Assembly (NCBI GenBank): GCA_029379385.1
Contig: CM055613.1
Coordinates: 11,736,001-11,800,000, forward strand
Direction of reading: 5' to 3'
Source of the DNA: Quillaja saponaria
Taxonomy: Eukaryota; Streptophyta; Magnoliopsida; Fabales; Quillajaceae
Length of the DNA stretch: 64,000 bases
The notes beneath the pieces were generated by a model. It saw nothing but the letters and a program-made list of their open reading frames with translations. It did not search any database and was not told where the DNA came from. Within the stretch, counting starts at the first letter, position 1; each line of letters begins with the position of its first letter. Shown piece after piece: positions 11,731-22,345 of the stretch. The translations under genes were made by a program, and so were the position numbers.

Positions 11731-12540
11731 TACCCAAAAAAAAAAAAAAAGATTTTGGAATGTGTGTAGATCAGTTTTACTTTAAGGCATTTTATGATTC
11801 TAATGGATGTAAGATCTACATAAGGAGTTTGGGATCAGAAAGGCAATTAATGGAGTTTGGCCTTATTAGGAATTATACGAAATTCTTCTTCAATTTTTAA
11901 TAAGTTATTGTAAAAATAACAAAAGATAATAACCACAAAATATAAGTAGAAAAGAAAAGATATAAACAACAACAAAATATAAAACGTGATTCATCTCCTT
12001 GCTTATATCTACAAAAAGAGAAAACAAAATTCACTAGTATTTCAAGAAAAATTACATCGAAAGAGTAACACTCTACACATAGTGTTCTCACAATTCTCCA
12101 CATATTTCTATGAATCTCTCTTGCATTCCTCCCCTTGAGGGAATCTCATAAATATTACATCTCTCTCTTTCTTATACCTATAACTCATACAAGCCTATAT
12201 ATTTATACTACATAGGTTTGCCCTACAAGTAAATTTTTTCTCTACTTTATAAAAATCCTACAATCATCAAATTAGATATTTACTTACCCACCAAGGTAAA
12301 CCTAATTAGGAAATCCCAATCAACATCTAATTAGTTCTTTTTGGCCCACCAAGAATAAACTAATAAAGAAACTACCAAATAATTATTTGAGTCAAAATTA
12401 AATCCCAACAATCTCCACCTTGACTCAAGTCATTCTAAACGATCTTCAATATTCTTCAATTTTTAGTATTCTTCAAGACTCCTACAATGCATCATCTACC
12501 ATCAACACTTCACATGAGCCTCCTTATTAAGAATCTTCAT

Positions 12541-14098
12541 CTAAAGTTATATGAAAAACCAAGTTTTGATGTTATAATTACTCTTGCATTCAATATTTGG
12601 ACGTTGATAGTGATAAAAGATGTTGGTGTTTTGATGCTATACAATCGATTAATTATAATGTTGGGCAATTGTTGAGTATTATTCTTGAGAAGTCGAGCAT
12701 AAAAATTGGCATATCAAACTTAAAAATTTTTGTTTCCAAATATCTTATATATATCTCAAAAAATCTTAAATGTCCAGATATCCTTGACATTGATTCCCAT
12801 ACAAATTGCAGATTTATAGAAGTCTTATGTGGCTCTGTTAAATTGGATAGTTCTTTAAGTTAGCCTTCCTTTAAAAAGAAGAAAGGTGTAAGATTTAAAA
12901 AACTTAAAGAACCCAGATTTATATAAATTATAGTCAACTTTGAACAAATAATTTACTTTTCTTTTGCAGACATCAAGAGTTGGATCAGTTCTCTCCGTTC
13001 CAAACCTAGATTTTCTTTTTCTCTCCAAAAAGTATATTTTATTATAAAAAATTTGACCATTAAATTTTAAAACCAATTTAAAATTTTCTCCTGTCACAAA
13101 AAACAAGAGATAATCCAGGGACTCATGTTCTGAATTTCTTGAGGTGGATTTAGTCCTCTTTCTTATCTTCCTACCTACTACAAATACACTGACACTTAAT
13201 ATAGGCTTCATGTGTAGCTAGCTAGAGCTTAGACTAGAGCCTATTATCCTAGAGGTCCGTTAATTTGTTGCAGCTTTATTGTCTGCATAAAAATGAGTTA
13301 TAGGACTAAGCTAATCAAAAGTAGTTCTTAAATTCAAATATATGACCTAATTCTAGTAAATTTTGAAACAAGTTCATACAATTTACTTTTATCCTTAATC
13401 CGAAATAAGTGGAATTATGTATGCTTCAAGACATTTAATTATTTATTAAGAATGTAATGTAATTGATTTTAGACATTTTAAGTTTAGCATTTGCGGAAGG
13501 GGTTGACAATTACGTGTGTGTGTGTGTGAGTGTTTTTTTTTTTTCTATTGATTAGAACAACTTTTAAATCATAAAATGGTAAAAATGATTATTTCAGAAA
13601 TTAAATTGTGATAAATTAAATAATCCAATTTTCAATATATTTTGTTCATTAATTAAAGAATATTTTTATGAATAAATAATTGTTTCTTAACCATTATCTT
13701 TAAGATGTCCGTCAAAAAAATTATTTACTTGTAAAACTTCTAATTAGAAATTAATTCTAAACTCTTCGAATTATTAAATATTAAGTGCTATGGAATAAAT
13801 ATTATCTTTTACGGGTTTCATCATGCAAAAGTCTGTTGACTTGTTAGCATAATATATATCATAAGTCATTTTTATCTTATTTTGAATTTAGTTTTGAGAC
13901 ACCAAGTTTTGGTGTAATAATTATTTCACATATAAAAATATATAATTTTTTATTAAAAAATTAATTTTATTTTTATATTTTATAGTCAAATATTTTTAAA
14001 TCAACTTATACACACTACAACTAATCACCTATCCAATCCAATTAAATACTATTTATGTCAAGACAAGAAATTTACTAGGATTTTATTTAAACGGACAA
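12541..14098. other. AT-rich intergenic stretch
   Basis: No supported gene. It contains a short (GT)n tract at about 13515-13527 followed by a T-run. A 118-codon minus-strand frame at 12855-13211 has no recognisable domain and AT-driven composition, and is not called. Confidence 0.5.
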
Positions 14099-15030
14099 CT
14101 ACCAACTAAGCTAGTATATACTAGATAGTATGTCAATACATTCTAAGTTTTTTTTTTTCCTAGGCCTAATTAATGACTTGCGCTACCAAATCAAATAAAG
14201 CAGCTTCATTAATTTTCACTTCACTTTTTTGAAACAAAAAAGGACATTTGACCATTAAACCAGTTTGTAATATATTGGAAGAATACATCCCAAATCCTAA
14301 ATGTACTTTTTATACTTTTTAAAGTGAATTCTACAACACATGGGCTTGCTAGTTGTTTCGGAGGTGTTATTTAACAAGCTCAATTGTTATTCACGTGACA
14401 AACAATCTCACATGTAATGTGTGGGGAGAATAGTCCTCTTATTATAGAAAATTTGGAACCGTCAAATTAATATAATCAAACTAAATAAGATAAAAAAGAT
14501 TATAAATAGTAAATATACGAGGGAATAACATGATCTATCCTTAAGATTTTATTTTTTTTATATAAAAAATCATGGTCAATAGAATTGTGTCATGTGTTAT
14601 AAAATTAATCTAATTATTATGGACATATATAGAAATATTGAGACATGATGACGTCAATTATGATATCTATAAGATAATTATGGTTGAATTTGTAATTTGA
14701 TTAAGTCATGTATAATAATATAATTGAATTTGTACAATTCAAGGACTCTTTCAAGGAGATTCAAACTTAAAAAATTAATAAATAATTTTTTTAACCACAT
14801 GCTATAAACTAAAGAAAAGAATAGTTAAAAACTGAACCAACTACGCTACTATATACTTCCTTAATTTTCACTTTACTTTTTTGGAACAAAAAAGAAAACT
14901 ATTTATCTGACATTTGAACATTAAACCAAATTGTAATATCTTGGAAGAATACATTCCCAAATCCTAAATGTACTTTTTAAAGTGAATTCTACAACACATG
15001 GGCTTGCCAGCTGTTTAGGAGGGAATTGCT
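14099..15030. repeat. Direct repeat pair (about 165 bp, 650 bp apart)
   Basis: A block at about 14205-14370 recurs at about 14858-15027. Both carry TTAATTTTCACTT(C/T)ACTTTT, ATCCTAAATGTACTTTTTA and TGAATTCTACAACACATGGG in the same order, and related wording (CCAACTA.GCTA.TATATAC) precedes both at 14101 and 14838. The sequence between is unique and AT-rich. It may be a segmental duplication or the LTR-like ends of a small element. Confidence 0.75.
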
Positions 15031-15450
15031 TCAATAACACGGTGAATTTGAAAGCTCAATCAATTAACTTGTATACCACCTTGTAAAGTATACATACTGG
15101 ATTGTAAACCAAACACAAAGTTCCCACAATTGTAATGAAAATGCAGTAGACAATGCATGTGTCTCATGTGAAAGATGTTCCATAATCATACTCGATTCTA
15201 TTTGTCCTCAAAGATAGAAGGGTATTTGCTGTTGGCATAGAATATATGTTAAGGGATTGATGCATCATGTATATGAGTAGTTCCACGAGCTAGGTTCAGG
15301 TGGGGACTAGTGAAGTTATGGGGATTTTATTCTCCACGGCCTCTCACACGAGGAGATTCAAACTTTAGAAAGTCAAGAAATTAAAGCATACCTCCTTAAC
15401 CAATATGCAACCTCTTGGATACATCGTTAATATATGCTTTAATATATAGG

Positions 15451-15959
15451 TGTTGAAATCCAAAAAATACCAAGAAGATATTCATCGAATTTGGAACAAG
15501 TATGAGAAGGCCGAAACATATCACTTAGTTATTCTATTGACCTACTTGAGAGAGTTAACATTTTAGGACGGCTGATCAAAAGACTAGATGCGGTTTAATA
15601 TGCATGGTAGTTGGACAGTTTTAGTAATGAGCAGTTTTGAACCGTTAGTCACGGCTATTTAGGAGTCATTATTAGATTGAAATTCAAATCATTGCCATTA
15701 CGAGAAGATAAATACTAGCTTCAATTATCGTTTAAAAGGTTCACAAAAATCAATAAATCAACTTATTCTTTATTGCATACGTTTTTCCACTTACTTTACT
15801 TTTCCTTTTCACTTTCTTATTCATCTTTATATTTAACAATCAATATTATTGATGTTAGTACTTTGTACTAAAGCTAGAACCAATAACCCAGAGTTGTTTA
15901 TAATCGTTTGATTATTAACTTGGAATAGATTCATGGCATGTAATCGCTTAAAATTGTCA
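15451..15959 (+). repeat. 5' LTR
   Basis: 509 bp with TG...CA ends, paired with the copy at 18871-19369. It is preceded directly by ATAGG. Confidence 0.9.
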
Positions 15960-15999
15960 TAAACAATTTGGCACACCAAATGGGACATCTTAGTCTAAG

Positions 16000-18080
16000 A
16001 TGTCAAAGAAAATGAGAAGCCAGAGTGTGGTTCCTTCAACCACAAACAATAAAGGCTTCCCCAGTTACGTGAGGCTTGGATTAATTAAGCCCATCCACAG
16101 AGACCAATGTAGAAAATTTGGTGGAAATCTCAATACCTGCTACTACACAGACACAAGAGCTTTCATAGCCACAAACACTTCCCTTGATAGTGGTTTGAAT
16201 CATGTTAAGGCAAATTAATCCCTTTCTCAAGTATAGAGAACAAGGTTAATGAATATTACACCACCCTTCGATTCACTAGGTCGTTTGATCCAACAAGAAA
16301 GACTAAGCCCATAAATAGCAGCTTCATCAAGTCTGGATGTGAGTCATGGAGTTGCGTTTCCATCAACAAATTTCAAGCTGAAGTTAGAATAAAACATGGA
16401 TGAGTTGGCCCAAAGAATGGAATTTGTTTTCGATAAGCAACTAGAGAAGAGTTAGATGCAGATTCTGCAAAAAAGGTAAACACTTTGTTAGGTTCTAATA
16501 ATTATAGTAATGTAGACTTAACAAATGATCAAACTAATTTGCCACGAGGAATGTATCACATGGCTACCTGAACCAATGTGAGAGGACCGAATACACAGAC
16601 GGTCCAACCACCAATAATGTATCTACCAAATATCGTTTTTTGCAACAGTACTGTAGAACCTGGTGAACAATAATCAGGTATCTTTTGGTTATCATAATCG
16701 TGTCTTGCTCAGTCAGAACGTACATATGGTTAATCAACATATTCTAATTGGAAATCATAACATATTATTAATGAAACAATAAGGTTAGATTGGGGGTGTT
16801 TCTCATGACTATATGTTAAACAAGGGTAATGGTTTTCCAAACAATAACCCAAGTTATTGTCAAAGTAATTACAATTACATAAACCTAGTATTAAGAGACC
16901 AACTAAAAACTATTATGCAAGAATAATTCTGTTTACATACTATACCTCTAATTAGGCAGATATATAAAAAGGCATACCTAGAGTGGGTGGACCGATTATT
17001 TCCTTTTCCTCGAGGATTGAAAATGTCAAGTTATCGACATTCTCTATGGAGGGTAGTCAATCAACAATGGAGTACATAGACCAATTTACAGTCCACTGTG
17101 GAGATGTGACTGATTGTAGGAAACTTAAATTATTTGGCAATACTTTGACAGGGGTTACTTTTAATTGGTATGTGTTCTTATCCCCTAATTCGGTGCAGGA
17201 TGGGCCTCAATTTGAGAGGATGTTCCATACATAGTTTTATAAGACCGAACTTGAAGTAATTAACGGCTGGAGATTCAGATGAAAATTTTGTTGCATGATT
17301 TGAAAAGGTCAAGAATATGTGTTTTGCTCAAATTTCTAAAAAGGAATTTGTCAATATGTCCAAAGGAGGTTTGACTTTTGAACTTAGAAAGAAATTTGAG
17401 GATAGAGAGTTAACAAACCTAGTTTAGTTAGTTTCTTGTGCAGCAAAGTATGAGCATTTGATGAAAGAAGAAGAACAAAGAAGAAATTCTTCTTGGGGTA
17501 TTTATTGTAGGGACCCAAACTTAAAAATTATGGAAGTTGATGTTGAATTGTTTCTCAAATTCAGATGAAGAGGTTGAAATTAATCTCGTAGAACTTATCC
17601 TAGGAAAGACTTATGTTTGTAGTTTCTTGCTAAAAAATGAGAATGGTCAACCTAGACCAAATGTGAATAAAATTAGGTTCGCGTCCAAAAATATAAAGGA
17701 CTCATTTGATATTTATAAAGCTGGCCAAGTTTTCCATTCGATTCGTTGTTGAATGATAAACAAATAAGGCCTAAAGGCAGCCATAAAATGCCAAAACCAG
17801 AGCATATAGTCGGTAAAAATATTTACAAATAGCATGATTCATGGTCTCACACAACTAATAATTGTGTTATTTTTCAGAATTCTATGCAGGAAGCCAACAG
17901 TAAAGGGAGGTTGAAAGCTCCTAATAAGAAAGTCATCGCTGTCAACAAATATCCTTTCCCAAAAGTTACTAGTGCTAATATAGTAGCAGCTAATCTTAAG
18001 AAATTTGATAGTCAGAAGTTCAAGTTAGTTGCTAGTGGTGACATATTCAAATTTGTCCTAGATGAATCCGCTGAAGTATA
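16000..18080 (+). pseudogene. Gypsy-type gag, broken
   Basis: The segment at about 17010-17480 carries the retrotransposon gag signature: a STMEYIDQFTVHCGD-like stretch, KLKLFGNTLTGVTFNWY, then PNSVQDGPQFERMFHT, and after stops and a shift GGLDFELRKKFE. The N-terminal part (16000-16218) starts at ATG 16000. A further piece (17830-18080) includes DSWSHTTNNC, the remains of the linker between gag and protease. Multiple stops and shifts make it non-functional. No zinc knuckle or protease active site was seen. Confidence 0.85.
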
Positions 18081-18870
18081 ATCACCTAAACTGTCATATG
18101 CAGCCATGATGTCTCTGTCGAAGCTTGAAAACAAAGGACAACAATTATGTACACGCTGCAAACAGGAGATTGGGGAAAGTATAACAGACCTTGTTTGCTG
18201 AAGCGAGTCTCACAGGATGAAAGTATATGGTCTATCCAAGTTTCAAAGTCTGATTCCTTAGTGAGCTAAGTCCTAATGGGTCTTGGGTACGAGAAGAATT
18301 AAAAATCATGTTGTTCTTGAAGAATAGTTTCTCCGGGTGCTAAATGAGTAAATTTGCTCAATTCAAATGGTGGAAAAGTTTTGAACACTGGACCCAAGGT
18401 TAAGGATGAGAAATCAGAATGATCCATCAAAAAGTAAGAAATTTACTTAGTAGTCAAGAAGCACACGAATAATGTATATACAAAGAACAGGGACTAGATA
18501 GTCCTTAGAATCCTTGAAAGAGGAATTTCAGTAGAAAATTTCGAAAATAAAGGCTTGGAAGACATCATTGACAAGTAGAGAGGAAAAGGAAATCTGGAAT
18601 TCAAAATGCTTAAGTCGACTGGAAATTGCAATTTTCTTGAGAGATTGTGAATGTAAAGTTAATGAAATTACAATGATGGGATTAATAGGACTGGTTCGAG
18701 AGAAATAAGTGTCCAAGTGTTAGAGACATTTCAATGCCAGAGACATACGAGCGTGGCTCATCAAGTGTTGGCATCGAGATGTTTTTGAATTCTGAAAGTT
18801 TTTGAAAGATGTTTTTTTGGATTAAGTCCATATTACCCTTATTTAATGAAAGGTAATATTGAGTGGTCAT

Positions 18871-19369
18871 TGTTGACATTCCAAAAAAGACCAAGTTGGC
18901 ATTCATCGAATTTGGAACAAGTATCAGAAGGCCGAGACACATCACTTAGTTATTCTATCGTCTGGTCAACATTCTAGGATGACAGACCGAAAAACTAGAT
19001 GCTGTTTAATATGATAGTTAGACAGTTTTATTAATGAGCAGTTTTTGAAACGTTTGGCATATATTGTTATTTAGGAGTCATTATTTTGAAATTCAAATTA
19101 CTATTATTAAGAGACTATTGACCTCGGTTATCGTTTGTAATATTCAAAAAAATCAATCAATCAACTTACTCTTTATTGCATTTGTCTTTCCTTTTATTTT
19201 ACTTTACTTTTCCTGATCATTTTCTTATTCATCTTTATATTTACAATCAACATTGTTGTTGCTAATAATTTATACTATGGTTGGAATCAATAACCCAGAG
19301 TTGTTCATAATCTTTTGATTATTGATTTGGGATAGATTATTGACACACAATTGTTCAAATTGCGTGTCA
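18871..19369 (+). repeat. 3' LTR
   Basis: 499 bp, TGTTGA...GTCA, clearly diverged from the 5' LTR with many substitutions and small indels, so the insertion is not recent. It is followed immediately by the target duplication ATAGG, whose last bases are also the first bases of the MITE described next. Confidence 0.9.
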
Positions 19370-19370
19370 A

Positions 19371-19759
19371 TAGGGTAGGGATCCATTGACATCAGTGTAC
19401 CATGAATAACTTTTTTAAAGATGGGTTTCTCTTTCATTTTACTGTTGGATTATAAAAATTTATTATGTAGATCATACACAACAAAATTTAATATCGATTT
19501 CACCTTGTTTTCTAATTTATCTAGTGGCTCAAAATATTGTATATTTCAAAACTTATAGTTTATAAATTGCTCATTTTAAAATAATGTTGATGATTTGTAG
19601 CTAAAAAACTCTTACTAATATAAATTTTGGTGTGCATGACCTGTATAGCGAGATCTTTCTAAGGGTGATATTCAAGAGAAACTCATCCAACAAAAAGTTA
19701 TTGGAGGTATAATATTGAGTTAATCTTACACCCGATGTCAAATAGATCTCCACCCATAT
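19371..19759. mobile_element. MITE with about 30-bp terminal inverted repeats (copy 1)
   Basis: The left end TAGGGTAGGGATCCATTGAC (then ATC.GTGTA) and the reverse complement of the right end (TATGGGTGGAGATCTATTTG then ACATC.GGTGTAA) are inverted repeats with small differences. The 0.39-kb interior is non-coding and homologous, in opposite orientation, to the copy at 40034-40395. The superfamily is undetermined. TA-rich flanks are compatible with a TA or TATA duplication. Confidence 0.75.
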
Positions 19760-20214
19760 ATAATATTTATATATTTGTGTGTTAGTGTTAATTAAAACAT
19801 AAAGTCACCAAGGCCACTCCAACATGGCTTCAAGCTTTCACCTAGAAATGGAAGGGAAATACTACGGTGTGAAAACCTTGGGACTACTCTGCAATGCATG
19901 AGTGTTGTAAAACGTTAATTCAAAATATTGTTCGACAATGCATGTAGGAGTTTTTCAGAAAAATTTGTTATGTTATCATTGTTCAAAATAGGTAGGTTGT
20001 AAGCCAATTATTAGGCCTCTTGTTTTCTCTGAATTAATGCAGAAAACATCCAGGACATTTTAGTTCATATTTTGACTTCCTTTCTCTTTGTCCTTTCATT
20101 GTTCAGTATTTTCTCAAGTCTTTTAGTAGTTATGTCATAGTTATGGCTTTAAAACCTAACATTTTGTGGCATGTAGTAAAGCCTGGTTCAATCCTATTTG
20201 GACGTTGTGATCAG
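19760..20214. other. Non-coding stretch before a copia gag fossil
   Basis: No gene seen. This may be part of the leader of the copia fragment that follows. Confidence 0.4.
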
Positions 20215-20225
20215 AGAGAGCAATA

Positions 20226-20710
20226 ATGGTTGCTAATGGAAATTCAATGAGTACTATTTCTCAGCCTCATATTACTATATATTTTCAAAGGCGATTATTC
20301 TGAATTCTGGAGCACCAAAATGAAAATTTTATTCAAGTCGCAAGAGCTCTAGGACTTTGTAGAGAAAGGATTTGATCATCCAAATGAAGAAGGCAGATTA
20401 AAGAAAGTATGAAGAAGGATTCAAAGCAATATTTTTTATTCAGAAAGTTGTCCATGATACAGTATTTTCTAAATTGCAGTAGAAACTACATCAAAGGATG
20501 CTTTGACTAATTTATAGAAAGAGTTCCGAGGCTCTTCTAAGTAATCTCAAATGAAACTTAAATCACTTCGTCATGAATTTGAAACATTATTCATGAAAAG
20601 TATATAAATATGTTACTAGATTTTTTGTCTAGAGTGATTAATATTGTTAACGAAATGAAGTCATATTATGAGCAAATTAATGATGAAATTGTAGTTTCAA
20701 AAGTCTTATG
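20226..20710 (+). pseudogene. Copia gag (UBN2/DUF4219-type) fragment
   Basis: It starts at ATG 20226. After a frame change it reads YSEFWSTKMKILFKSQEL, stop, DFVEKGFDHPNEEGRLKK, then KDSKAIFFIQKVVHDTVFSK, and further shifted pieces resembling the family's KEAW..L...F.GSS and FLSRV..IVN.M motifs up to about 20710. These are typical of the N-terminal gag-like protein of plant copia elements. At least four stops or frameshifts are present. The fossil ends where TGGTCCGTTTGGATGCA begins (20709), perhaps a junction with another element. Confidence 0.85.
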
Positions 20711-21620
20711 GTCCGTTTGGATGCAATAAATTGTAATTAAAATTGAGAATTATATTGTTCAATTTTATTTTGCCTGTTTGTGCAAATTTTAGAATTAAAA
20801 TTAGAATTTTTAACTCAATTCCTAGAATTTTCAACTCAACTCCTAGGAATTTAGAAACAAATATAAAACACAATCTATAATTCTTATGGGTATATTTAAC
20901 AATTTACAATTATTAAGTATGTGATATTATTGACAATCACTAATTTATGATGTCACATCATACTATAAATTCGTTACCACCAACAACCTCCACTACCCAT
21001 CAACAACTTCATACACCCACCATCAGCCACTATCACCATCACCATCATTACTGTCGACCCCTCAAGATACCAACCACTGTCATAATCAGTCCAAAATATA
21101 TGATGACAATTATCATTGGAATTCATTGGAAGTCAACAATCATCATTGGAAACCATTGGAGACGTCGACAACCACTATCAAAAGCCACCAAAGACTAAGA
21201 CAACTAGTGTTAGAAGCTGTCAAAGACGACGACGACCACTACCAAATATTTGAAACACAATTCTGGTTGTAATTATTTATATAATTCAAACTTGTATATT
21301 GTAATTTTAACCAATTTTAGTTTACAATTTCAATTTTTGTTTCAACTCAATGAATTCGATGACAGGGAGCTTATGGAGTTTAACTCCAATATTTGATCAT
21401 ATAGTTGTAACAATCGAATAATCAAACATTAAAGTACGACAACCTGTGTAACAAGCTGCCAAAGAAGATGATCACAACCAACACCAAACACTTGAAACCA
21501 ATTTTAGTTATAATTATTTATATAATCTAAACATGTATATTATAATTCAAATCAATTCTTGTTATAATTTCAATTTGAGTTTCTATTGAATGGATAATCG
21601 AACGATTTTTCACTTTTTTT
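20711..21620. repeat. Non-coding, with a direct repeat pair offset by 239 bp
   Basis: A block from about 21212 to 21360 recurs at about 21452 to 21605. Both have AAGCTG(T/C)CAAAGA, then TTGAAAC(A)CAATT, GTATAATTATTTATATAAT-like text, and TTTCAATTT.(G/T).GTTTC. The region also has CAC/CAT/CAA-rich text (20960-21060) giving a His/Thr-rich open frame that I do not consider a gene. Confidence 0.65.
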
Positions 21621-21731
21621 CTTTTGATGAACTAATGGATTCTTTACAACCACACGAGGCAAGACCATACATGATGTACTTTGTTATGACGTCTCAAGGT
21701 TTGTCGGTAAAAGACACATTTTCCACAAACC

Positions 21732-21740
21732 TATAAATAA
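21732..21740 (+). promoter_or_regulatory. Predicted TATA box of the MBD10/11-like gene
   Basis: TATAAATAA lies about 400 bp before the ATG at 22139. A 5'-UTR intron seems likely, because TTTTTAG (acceptor-like, 22126-22132) sits just before the start codon. Confidence 0.4.
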
Positions 21741-22138
21741 TAATCCATTGGCACTGATTAGACACGCGTCAATCTCTAGAAGCACTGTCACGTTTGTAGG
21801 TGCCCAACACACATATGAACCCAAAACTCTGAGCGCTCGGGGGCTAACGAAACACGGAATATACCTTTGATTCTAAAACGTGTCGCAAGTCCGAATACCG
21901 GACCCCATTGTCATAACTCATAACTGTTCCTGTTTTATCTTTTTCCGTCTTCCTTCTCATTCTCAACCGCATAAACTTCAACACCAGAGACACACAGACG
22001 ACAAAGAGAAGTATTTTCTTTTTCTCTGTTGCTTTTTCATAATTTCCTTTGCCTCTTGTTAAATTAATAAAAAAAGAATTTTGTTTTTTGGTTTTCATAT
22101 TTGATGTTGTGATAATTATCTGAAATTTTTAGGTCAAA

Positions 22139-22313
22139 ATGGCGAGCTCAGTAGAGAAGGAAGGTGCGAGAGAAGAAGCTTTCTCCTTGGAACTTCCTGC
22201 CCCTCCTGGTTGGAAGAAGAAGGTCTACCTCTAATTCTTTAGTCTCTTTCTCTTTGCTAATTTTCATTGTTTTACTTTTTTGCTTTGTTCTGCTTCGACC
22301 TTATGAATTTTGC

Positions 22314-22345
<32 letters not shown>

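Larger units (their letters stand above)
10090..12540 (+). mobile_element. Ty1/copia retrotransposon remnant with two LTR-like copies
   Basis: Two diverged direct copies of the same sequence (about 10090-10665 and 11868-12540) flank a 1.2-kb interior. Shared landmarks in order are CTTCAATG/CTTCAATT, an AAAATATAAG(C/T)AGAA stretch, GGTAACACTATACACA versus AGTAACACTCTACACA, TCTCTCTTGCA, CAAGCCTATATAT, and finally the ACCATCAAC... CATGAG region. The interior just before the second copy encodes a copia RNase H-like tail. The order LTR, RNase H, LTR on + fits a copia element that has lost nearly all of gag-pol. Exact LTR ends and a target duplication were not resolved. Confidence 0.7.
15451..19369 (+). 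mobile_element. Ty3/gypsy-type LTR element with both LTRs and target duplication, lacking pol
   Basis: Two related LTRs (15451-15959 and 18871-19369) begin TGTTGA and end in TCA. They share landmarks such as CATCGAATTTGGAACAAGTA, TCACTTAGTTATTCTAT and CAATAACCCAGAGTTGTT. The 5-bp target duplication ATAGG flanks the element exactly (15446-15450 and 19370-19374). Just inside the 5' LTR is ATTTGGCACACCAAATGGGA (15965-15984), the wording typical of the leader of plant gypsy elements. The 2.9-kb interior holds a broken gag and gag-proximal region but no reverse transcriptase, RNase H or integrase, so it could only have moved with help from another element. Confidence 0.93.

Noticed and set aside
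12855..13211. 118-codon minus-strand frame
   Set aside because: No recognised domain, AT-biased composition, no clear promoter or splice context.
20187..20199. GGTTCAATCC, resembling a tRNA B box
   Set aside because: No A box, acceptor stem or cloverleaf fits around it.
20947..21198. His/Thr-rich open frame
   Set aside because: Driven by CAC/CAT/ACC simple sequence; no domain.
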